Below, one piece after another: positions 57,861 to 64,000 of a stretch of 64,000 nucleotides of DNA. The position numbers were made by a program, and so were the translations under genes. Source of the stretch: JAVVHE01 sp032249695 (lineage in GTDB: Bacteria; Pseudomonadota; Alphaproteobacteria; Sphingomonadales; Sphingomonadaceae); contig JAVVHE010000001.1 in NCBI GenBank assembly GCA_032249695.1, forward strand, positions 124,001 through 188,000. Direction: 5' to 3'. Each line of letters opens with the position of its first letter. Within the stretch, counting starts at the first letter, position 1. The notes below the pieces were generated by a model that worked only from the letters and a program-made list of their open reading frames with translations, searched no databases and was not told the origin of the DNA.

Positions 57861-58967
57861 CTAGTAGACCACCACGGTGCGGATGCTTTCGCCGCGGTGC
57901 ATCAGGTCGAAGCCCTCGTTGATGCGATCGAGCGGCAGGCGGTGGGTGATCATCGGGTCGATCGCGATCCGGCCCCGCATATACCAGTCGACGATCCTCG
58001 GGACGTCGGTGCGGCCGCGCGCGCCGCCGAACGCGGTCCCGCGCCACACCCGGCCCGTCACCAGCTGGAACGGACGCGTCGCGATCTCGCGGTCGGCCTC
58101 GGCGACGCCGATGATGACCGATTCGCCCCAGCCGCGATGGCAGCATTCCAGCGCTTGCCGCATCACGTCGGTGTTGCCGGTGCAGTCGAAGCTGTAGTCG
58201 GCTCCGCCGTCGGTCAGCGCGATCACACGCTGCACCACGTCAGGCTCATCGCGCGCGTTGACGAAATCGGTCATGCCGAGGCGGCGGCCCCATGCCTCGC
58301 GCGCGGGGTTGAGATCGATCCCGATGATCCGGTCCGCGCCCGCGAGCGCGGCGCCCTGCACCACGTTCAATCCGATGCCGCCCAGCCCGAACACCGCAAC
58401 ATTGGCGTTCGGTTCGACCTTCGCTGTGTTGAGCACTGCGCCGACGCCGGTGGTCACGCCGCAGCCGGCGTAACAGCTCGTATCGAACGGAGCGTCCTCG
58501 CGAATTTTGGCAACAGCAATTTCGGGCAGCACCGTGAAGTTGCTGAACGTCGAGCAGCCCATATAATGATGGATCATCTGGCCGCGATGGCTGAAGCGGC
58601 TCGTGCCATCGGGCATGACTCCCTTGCCCTGCGTAGCGCGGATCGCGGTGCATAGGTTCGTCTTGCCGCTGAGGCACGATTTACATTGCCGACACTCGGG
58701 GGTGTAGAGCGGGATGACGTGGTCGCCCGGAGCTACACTCGTCACTCCCGGGCCAACTTCACGGACGATGCCCGCGCCTTCGTGGCCGAGGATCACGGGA
58801 AACAGCCCCTCCGAATCAAGTCCGTCGAGCGTGTAGGCGTCGGTGTGGCACAGGCCAGTCGCTTTCAGCTCAACCAGCACCTCGCCCGCCCGCGGCCCTT
58901 CCAGATCGACGTCGACGAGTTCGAGCGGCTGCTTCGGAGCGAAAGCGACGGCTGCGCGAGTCTTCAT
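57861..58967 (-). CDS. frmA: S-(hydroxymethyl)glutathione dehydrogenase / class III alcohol dehydrogenase
   Basis: This zinc-dependent, NAD-linked enzyme oxidises the glutathione adduct of formaldehyde and reduces S-nitrosoglutathione. The 368-residue protein has the catalytic zinc residues (ATGLCHTDAYTLDG, GHEGAGIVREVGPGV), the structural zinc cysteines (CRQCKSCLSGKTNLC), the cofactor fold (VAVFGLGGIGLNVVQGA) and class III marks such as DYSFDCTGNTDVMRQALECCHRGWGESVIIGV (in parts). A formylglutathione hydrolase gene is not adjacent. The 172-bp region between crtC and its stop contains no gene. Confidence 0.93.
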   Translation of the reverse strand: MKTRAAVAFAPKQPLELVDVDLEGPRAGEVLVELKATGLCHTDAYTLDGLDSEGLFPVILGHEGAGIVREVGPGVTSVAPGDHVIPLYTPECRQCKSCLSGKTNLCTAIRATQGKGVMPDGTSRFSHRGQMIHHYMGCSTFSNFTVLPEIAVAKIREDAPFDTSCYAGCGVTTGVGAVLNTAKVEPNANVAVFGLGGIGLNVVQGAALAGADRIIGIDLNPAREAWGRRLGMTDFVNARDEPDVVQRVIALTDGGADYSFDCTGNTDVMRQALECCHRGWGESVIIGVAEADREIATRPFQLVTGRVWRGTAFGGARGRTDVPRIVDWYMRGRIAIDPMITHRLPLDRINEGFDLMHRGESIRTVVVY

Positions 58968-59038
58968 CGCGCTCGGCTATCCGGCTGCCGGGCCGACGCG
59001 CAAGAGGGACGGCGGCCCGCCGCCCCTGTCACGCACAC

Positions 59039-59893
59039 TTACTCGGCCGGCTGCGCGAGCCCGGCGCTTTTGTAACCCTTCTTCAGCGGCGCCCAGACCT
59101 TGCGATAGGTTGCCCACGCAAAGACGGCGAGCACGCTCAGGAACATCACCACCGCCAGCCCGGTCGACCGGCGTTCCTCCAGCCTGGGCTCGGACGCCCA
59201 CATCAGGAACGCAGAGACATCCTTGCCCATCTGGTCGACGGTCGCCTTGGTGCCGTCGTTGTAGGTTACCTGGCCATCCTGCACGAGGGGCGGCGGCATC
59301 GCGATGTTGAGGTTGGGGAAGTATTTGTTGAAATACAGGCCCTCGGGCGTCTCCCACCCCTTCGGCCTCGCGCTCTCGTCATAGCCTTTGGCGACGAGAC
59401 TGTGGATATAGTCCGGGCCGCCCTCGCGCGCTTTGGCGATCAGACTGAAGTCGGGCGGTAGTGCGTTGTTGTTCGCAGCGCGCGCAGCCTTCTCGTTCGC
59501 GAACGGTCCCGGGATGCGGTCGGCGGGCAACGGCGCGCGTTCGCCCGGCGTGCCGTCGTCGTTGATCGTCGGGACCTTGTAGTTCCAGTTCTTGGCGATC
59601 GCCTTCACTTCGGGCTCGCTAAACCCGATCGCAGTAAGATCGCGGAACGCCACAAGATGCATCGAGTGACAGCTGGAGCAGATTTCCTTGTAGACCTGGA
59701 ACCCACGCTGCAGCTGGGCACGATCATATTTGCCAAGCACGCCCATGCCGTTCGGGCCATTGAACGACCAGTGGGTCTTGATGGGCTCCAGCCCATGGGG
59801 AGTTTCGGTCTGCGCGTCGCGAGGCTGGATAGCGGCGACGAGCAGGACGAAGCAGAAGGCGGCGCCGGCCAAGAAGCCGATCAGGCGGACCAT
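59039..59893 (-). CDS. petC: Cytochrome c1 of the bc1 complex
   Basis: The 284-residue cytochrome c1 has an N-terminal signal or anchor (FLAGAAFCFVLLVAAIQP), the single heme motif CSSCH in VYKEICSSCHSMHLVAFRDL, the axial methionine region NIAMPPPLVQDGQVTY and a C-terminal anchor (VMFLSVLAVFAWATYRKVW). It hands electrons from the Rieske centre to soluble cytochrome c, and so to the reaction centre in phototrophic growth. It follows petB by 15 bp. Confidence 0.95.
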   Translation of the reverse strand: MVRLIGFLAGAAFCFVLLVAAIQPRDAQTETPHGLEPIKTHWSFNGPNGMGVLGKYDRAQLQRGFQVYKEICSSCHSMHLVAFRDLTAIGFSEPEVKAIAKNWNYKVPTINDDGTPGERAPLPADRIPGPFANEKAARAANNNALPPDFSLIAKAREGGPDYIHSLVAKGYDESARPKGWETPEGLYFNKYFPNLNIAMPPPLVQDGQVTYNDGTKATVDQMGKDVSAFLMWASEPRLEERRSTGLAVVMFLSVLAVFAWATYRKVWAPLKKGYKSAGLAQPAE

Positions 59894-59908
59894 CGGTCGG
59901 TGCTCCCT

Positions 59909-61240
59909 TTATTCGGCCGGCATGGGCGCGACCGCTGCGCCTGCCGACATGGAACCGCGGGCCGAACCGATCGACGAGCCCAGCTTCGAGTATTTCTCCA
60001 GGACCGCCTCGCTGATCGACCGCGGCACGGGAAGCGGACGCTCCACGCGACTGACGATCGGCAGGATGATCAGGAAGTGCGCGAAATAGTAGGCCGACGC
60101 GAGCTGCGCGATACGCACCCACGGTTCAGCCGCCGGTTTGCCGCCGCAGACACCGAGGATCGCGATGTCCACCACCAGCACGAAAAAGAAGAACCGGTTG
60201 ATCGGACGAAACTTGTTCGACCGCACCGGCGAACCATCGAGCCACGGCATGAACAGCAGCAGCAGGATCGCCGATCCCATCGCCAACACCCCCCACAGCT
60301 TCGCGGGGATGAAGAACAGGTCGACGGTGAACGACCGGAGGATCGCGTAGAACGGCAGCAAATACCACTCTGGAACGATGTGTGCGGGCGTCGAAAGCGG
60401 GTTCGCCTGGATATAGTTGTCCACCTCGCCGAACATGTTCGGCGCAAAGAACACCACGATCGCGAACAGCATGAAGTAGAGAACGAGCGTGAAGCCATCC
60501 TTCGACGTGAAATACGGATGGAACGGAATGGTGTCCTGCGGCCCCTTCACATCAATGCCAAGCGGGTTGTTCGATCCGGGCAGGTGAAGCGCCCACACCT
60601 TCAGCACCACGGTGCCGAGGATCACGAACGGCAGAATATAGTGCAGCGCGAAGAAGCGGCTGATCGTCGGAGTATCGGCCGAAAAACCGCCCAGTAGCCA
60701 CTGCTGCAGCGATGTGCCGATGATCGGGATCGCCGAGAACAGGCCCGTGATCACCGTCGCGCCCCAGTAGCTCATCTGACCCCAGGGCAGCACGTAGCCC
60801 ATGAACGCGGTCGCCATCATCAGCAACAGGATAACGACGCCGAGCATCCAGACGAGCTCGCGCGGTTCCTTGTATGATCCGTAATAGAGCCCGCGGAAGA
60901 TGTGAATATAAACGACGATGAAGAAGAAGCTGGCGCCGTTCGCGTGGATGTAGCGGAACATCCAGCCGAAATTGACGTCGCGCATGATATGCTCGACCGA
61001 CTGGAAGGCGTTCGCCGCCGATCCGTCATAGTGCATCGCCAGGATGATGCCGCTGAGGATCTGTACCGCCAGCGCCACACCGGCGAGCGCGCCGAAATTC
61101 CAGGCGTAGTTCAGGTTTTTCGGCACCGGATAGCCGCCGCCGACCGAATCCCAGATCATGCGCGGAATCGGCAGGCGATCGTCCAGATAGCGCCACAGCT
61201 TACCCTCGGGCTTGTAGGGCTCAGACCACGAGAAACTCAT
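59909..61240 (-). CDS. petB: Cytochrome b of the bc1 complex
   Basis: The 443-residue integral membrane quinol-oxidising subunit carries two b hemes. NYAWNFGALAGVALAVQILSGIILAMHY (in parts), the heme-ligating HIMRDVNFGWMFRYIHANGASFFFIVVYIHIFRGLYYGSYK (in parts), GYVLPWGQMSYWGATVITG, the PEWY motif (IVPEWYLLPFYAILRS) and eight helices are present. The ATG shares a base with the petA stop (TGATG). Confidence 0.96.
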   Translation of the reverse strand: MSFSWSEPYKPEGKLWRYLDDRLPIPRMIWDSVGGGYPVPKNLNYAWNFGALAGVALAVQILSGIILAMHYDGSAANAFQSVEHIMRDVNFGWMFRYIHANGASFFFIVVYIHIFRGLYYGSYKEPRELVWMLGVVILLLMMATAFMGYVLPWGQMSYWGATVITGLFSAIPIIGTSLQQWLLGGFSADTPTISRFFALHYILPFVILGTVVLKVWALHLPGSNNPLGIDVKGPQDTIPFHPYFTSKDGFTLVLYFMLFAIVVFFAPNMFGEVDNYIQANPLSTPAHIVPEWYLLPFYAILRSFTVDLFFIPAKLWGVLAMGSAILLLLFMPWLDGSPVRSNKFRPINRFFFFVLVVDIAILGVCGGKPAAEPWVRIAQLASAYYFAHFLIILPIVSRVERPLPVPRSISEAVLEKYSKLGSSIGSARGSMSAGAAVAPMPAE

Positions 61241-61809
61241 CAGCCGATCTCCACGACCGTCGGGGACTTGAATGCGTATTGCGGGACTTCCAGATTCTTG
61301 GGCGCCGGGCCCTTGCGGATTCGGCCCGCGGGATCGTAGGCCGAACCGTGGCACGGGCAGAAATAGCCGCCGAACGGACCCTTGTTCTCACCCTCGGCCG
61401 CGCCGAGCGGGATGCAGCCAAGGTGCGTGCAGACGCCCAGCGTGATCATCCACTCGGCCTTGCCCGGCTTGGTGCGCTGGGCGAGCGTCTGCGGATCGCG
61501 CAGCTCGCTCAGCGGCACCTTGTCGACCGCGCCGATCTCGGCCGGGGTCAGGCGGCGAATAAACACCGGCTTGCCGCGCCACGGCACCTTGATCGCCTGG
61601 CCGGGCTGGATCGCCGAAATGTCCGCCTCGATGCTCGCGAGCGCGCGCACGTCGGCGGCGGGGTTCATCTGGCTCACGATCGGGTACAGCGCGGTCGTCG
61701 CGCCGGCCGCAGCGAACGCGCCAGTCGCGACATAGATGAAATCACGCCGACGGACGCTGTGCCCGTGGATGTCGTCTGGAGTAGGCTCAAGCCCTGGAAC
61801 GCTTGCCAT
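61240..61809 (-). CDS. petA: Rieske iron-sulfur protein of the bc1 complex
   Basis: The 189-residue Rieske protein has a twin-arginine-type N-terminus (SVRRRDFIYVATGAFAAAGA) that doubles as membrane anchor. The 2Fe-2S ligands are in GVCTHLGCIP and FCPCHGSAYD. It is a Tat substrate in other bacteria. It is the first gene of petABC. ATG 61809 begins MASVPGLEPTPDD; longer upstream frames lack support. The operon diverges from ispDF. Confidence 0.95.
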   Translation of the reverse strand: MASVPGLEPTPDDIHGHSVRRRDFIYVATGAFAAAGATTALYPIVSQMNPAADVRALASIEADISAIQPGQAIKVPWRGKPVFIRRLTPAEIGAVDKVPLSELRDPQTLAQRTKPGKAEWMITLGVCTHLGCIPLGAAEGENKGPFGGYFCPCHGSAYDPAGRIRKGPAPKNLEVPQYAFKSPTVVEIG

Positions 61810-61977
61810 TGTCGTTCTTTCGTCCCGTAGTTTCGGGCAGCCTGCGACGCGCATTGCGCTCGCGCCGGGGCTGGCCGCATAAGGTTGGGTTAGCTTGGGC
61901 GTAGCGGAGGTGCAACGGGCATATTGGACGCAGGCGCGCTGGCGCGGGCCCGCGCGGCTGCGCTAAGCGCGGGCGCG

Positions 61978-63123
61978 ATGGACACGGTGGCGCTGATCGT
62001 GGCGGCCGGACGCGGCGTGCGCGCGGGCGGCGGGCTTCCCAAACAATATCGCGCACTGGGCGGCGAGCCCGTGCTGAGCCGGACGCTGCGCGCGTTCCTG
62101 CGTCACGGGCGCATCGACCGCGTGATGTGCGTCATCCACCCCGATGACCTTGCGCTCTATGCAGCGGCGACGCACGGCCTGCCGCTCGCCCAACCCGCGC
62201 TGGGCCGCGCCACGCGGCAGGGGTCGGTGCTGGCGGGGCTGGAGGCGATCGGCTGCGCGGCCCGCGTGCTGATCCACGACGCAGCGCGACCGCTGGTCGC
62301 GCCTGCGCTGATCGACCGCGTACTTGATGCGCTGGACGACAGCCTTGGCGCGGTTCCGGTGCTGCCGGTCGCGGATACGCTCTGCCGCGTCGATGGAGCG
62401 CCGGTCGGCCGTGACGGGCTCTACCGCGTGCAGACGCCGCAGGGTTTCCGCTTCGATGCGATCCTGTCGGCTCACCGGGCCTCGACCGACGACCTCGCGA
62501 CGGACGATGCCGGCCTCGCGCGGGCGGCGGGGCTGGACGTGGCGTTCGTGCCGGGCGACGAGACAGCGATGAAGCTGACCGAACCTCACGACTTCCTGCG
62601 CGCCGAAGCACTGCTGGCGAGCGCGCTGGTGACACGGATGGGCACGGGCTTTGATGTCCATGCGTTCGGCCCCGGTGACCACATCATGCTCTGCGGCCTG
62701 AAACTTAACCACGATCACGGCGTCCTCGCCCATTCGGACGGCGATGTGGGCCTGCACGCGCTGACCGACGCCATCCTCGGCGCGCTGGGCGACGGCGACA
62801 TCGGCAGCCACTTCCCGCCCACGGACGAGCGTTGGCGCGGTGCGGCGTCGGACGCTTTCCTTGCGCACGCAGCACAGCTGGTCGCCGAGCGCGGCGGGGT
62901 GATCGACCATCTGGACGTGACGATCATTTGCGAGCGCCCCAAGGTCGGCCCGCACCGCGAGGCGATGCGCGCGCGGATCGCCGACATCCTTGGGCTGAGC
63001 GTGGCGCAGGTGAGCGTCAAGGCGACAACCACGGAGGCTCTGGGCTTTACGGGCCGCCGCGAGGGCATCGCCGCGCAGGCCGCGGCAACGCTGCGAGTGC
63101 CGTTCGAAGGAGACCCCGCTTGA
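61978..63123 (+). CDS. ispDF: Bifunctional IspD/IspF (MEP pathway)
   Basis: This single 381-residue chain fuses 2-C-methyl-D-erythritol 4-phosphate cytidylyltransferase (residues 1-215: LIVAAGRGVRAGGGLPKQY, VLIHDAARPLV, RVQTPQGFRF) to 2,4-cyclodiphosphate synthase (from MGTGFDVHAFGPGDHIMLCGL, with zinc ligands in GFDVHAF and HSDGDVGLHALTDAILGA, and KATTTEALGFTGRREGIAAQA in parts). The fusion is usual in alphaproteobacteria. It supplies isoprenoids for carotenoids, the bacteriochlorophyll tail and quinones. Confidence 0.96.
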   Translation: MDTVALIVAAGRGVRAGGGLPKQYRALGGEPVLSRTLRAFLRHGRIDRVMCVIHPDDLALYAAATHGLPLAQPALGRATRQGSVLAGLEAIGCAARVLIHDAARPLVAPALIDRVLDALDDSLGAVPVLPVADTLCRVDGAPVGRDGLYRVQTPQGFRFDAILSAHRASTDDLATDDAGLARAAGLDVAFVPGDETAMKLTEPHDFLRAEALLASALVTRMGTGFDVHAFGPGDHIMLCGLKLNHDHGVLAHSDGDVGLHALTDAILGALGDGDIGSHFPPTDERWRGAASDAFLAHAAQLVAERGGVIDHLDVTIICERPKVGPHREAMRARIADILGLSVAQVSVKATTTEALGFTGRREGIAAQAAATLRVPFEGDPA

Positions 63124-63689
63124 TCCGCGGTGCGACCGCTCTGATCCTCGCCACCGCGCTCGCCGCCGGGCCGGTCGCGGCCCAGCCCGCGGGCGGCCTG
63201 CCCTGCCTCGACCGGCCGACCGCGCGGGCGCTCGTGGCGCTGGTGCTGCCGACGATCGCCGACGCGGCGGTGCGCCGCTGCGCCGCCTCGCCCGACGCGC
63301 CGGTAATCGCGCGCGAGGGCTCACGGCTGGCGGCGCGCTTGCAGCCGCAGGCCGATGCGGCATGGCCCGCCGTGCGCGCGTGGGTGCTAGGATCGACCGC
63401 GCCCGAATTGGAGAGTGCGCGCCGGACGGTGACCGCGATCCAGGATGGCGCTTCGGCGCGCGGCCTGCTGAGCGCGTTCGCGGCCGGGCCAATCTTCGAC
63501 CAGATCAAGCCGGAGAACTGCGCGGCTATCGACGCGATCGTCGATCCGTTGACCACCCTGTCGGCTGAGGAGGCCGCTGCGGTGGTTTCAGGGCTGGTGC
63601 AGGCGACCGTGCTCAACGGCAAAGGCCCGGCGGGCCTGCGCGCCTGCCCGGCTGCACAGGCCGCACCCCCTGCGGGCAGCGGCCGATGA
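63120..63689 (+). CDS. Small secreted protein of unknown function
   Basis: A TTG start overlaps the ispDF stop (TTGA) and has AAGGAGA 6-7 nt upstream, a strong argument for coupled translation. The 189-residue product begins with a signal peptide (GATALILATALAAGPVAAQPAG). The mature part is helical, with paired cysteines (LPCLDRP, RRCAAS, ENCAAI, RACPA). I do not recognise a family. It lies between ispDF and cinA and overlaps the latter by four bases. Confidence 0.68.
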   Translation: MIRGATALILATALAAGPVAAQPAGGLPCLDRPTARALVALVLPTIADAAVRRCAASPDAPVIAREGSRLAARLQPQADAAWPAVRAWVLGSTAPELESARRTVTAIQDGASARGLLSAFAAGPIFDQIKPENCAAIDAIVDPLTTLSAEEAAAVVSGLVQATVLNGKGPAGLRACPAAQAAPPAGSGR

Positions 63690-64000
63690 TCGATCCCGAC
63701 CTCTACGCCCGAGCCGCGGCGGTATTAGAAGCCCACCGCACGCGCGGCACCAGCATCGCCGTCGCCGAAAGCTGCACGGGCGGGTTGGTCGCAGCCGCGC
63801 TGACGTCGGTGCCGGGCTCGTCTGACGTGTTCGATCGCGGCTGGGTCTGCTATTCGAACGAGGCCAAACACGAAATGCTGGGTGTCGGCCGCGACGTGAT
63901 CGACACGTTCGGCGCCGTTTCGGTCGCGACCGCCTGGGCGATGGCGCACGGCGCGTTGGAACGGTGCCGCGCTGAGCTCGTCGTTTCGATCACCGGCATA
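63686..64000 (+). CDS. pncC: CinA C-terminal-type nicotinamide-nucleotide amidase, partial
   Basis: The first 105 residues are seen before the window ends. IAVAESCTGGLVAAALTSVPGSSDVFDRGWVCYSNEAKHEMLGV (in parts) is the CinA/PncC signature, with the catalytic-type Ser in ESCTGG, followed by GAVSVATAWAMAHGAL. The enzyme deamidates nicotinamide mononucleotide to recycle NAD. It is the short stand-alone form without the N-terminal CinA domain. The ATG overlaps the previous stop (ATGA). Truncated by the window edge. Confidence 0.92.
   Translation, partial: MIDPDLYARAAAVLEAHRTRGTSIAVAESCTGGLVAAALTSVPGSSDVFDRGWVCYSNEAKHEMLGVGRDVIDTFGAVSVATAWAMAHGALERCRAELVVSITGI

Overview
The window is GC-rich (roughly two thirds G+C by eye) and densely coding. 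It comes from an alphaproteobacterium that is very probably a member of the Sphingomonadales (Sphingomonas-like) and an aerobic anoxygenic phototroph. This rests on the partial photosynthesis gene cluster (crtC-crtD, divergent from crtF-bchCXYZ-pufBALMC), the fused ispDF gene, the petABC, mreBCD-mrdA-rodA, scpAB and tatABC arrangements, short intergenic repeats of the type seen in sphingomonads, and a candidate EcfG-type general-stress promoter.

Layout. 1-9.7 kb: isovaleryl-CoA dehydrogenase, a hemerythrin-like stress protein behind a GGAAC-N17-CGTT promoter, recX, a fatty acyl-AMP ligase, a Tat-exported M24 peptidase, a DUF1476-bolA-membrane protein unit, mgtE and a DUF2807 protein. 9.7-16.2 kb: a DUF2256 zinc-ribbon mini-gene, tRNA-Lys(TTT), Fe/Mn superoxide dismutase, a permease and two glycosyltransferases, small envelope proteins, a 2'-5' RNA ligase-like protein, ccmA, and a 21-codon ORF whose ribosome-binding region is almost fully complementary to the 16S rRNA 3' end. 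16.2-28.3 kb: dapE, tRNA-Glu, yebC, an SMR (Gdx-like) exporter, two tandem M13 metallopeptidases, a dicarboxylate/cation symporter, a 25-residue membrane peptide, phoB, a YgiB/YgiC-like pair and a TRIC-family channel. 28.3-36.3 kb: a redoxin and a DsbD-like reductase, tatABC and scpAB separated by a large secreted two-repeat protein, and tRNA-Lys(CTT). 36.3-44.9 kb: the rod-shape operon mreB-mreC-mreD-mrdA-rodA, then folA, an EamA transporter, a threonine aldolase and a 68-residue membrane protein.

45.0-57.7 kb holds the photosynthesis block. crtF, bchC, bchX, bchY, bchZ, pufB, pufA, pufL, pufM and pufC run on the minus strand, mostly with overlapping stop/start codons, and end at a hairpin-plus-T-run terminator. 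crtD and crtC run divergently on the plus strand. These genes supply the late bacteriochlorophyllide steps (BchXYZ, BchC), spheroidene-type carotenoids (CrtC/D/F), the LH1 antenna (PufBA) and the reaction centre with its cytochrome subunit (PufLMC). bchFNBHLM and puhA are not within the flanks shown. To the right are formaldehyde dehydrogenase, petABC (the bc1 complex that returns electrons to the reaction centre), ispDF (isoprenoid precursors), a small secreted protein and the start of cinA/pncC.

The most notable observations are a PufC with a C-terminal OmpA-type peptidoglycan-binding domain, a REP-like palindromic element inserted in frame near the 5' end of bchY, and the 21-codon ORF with a 16-nt anti-16S ribosome-binding region after ccmA. 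No IS element, prophage or CRISPR array was seen.
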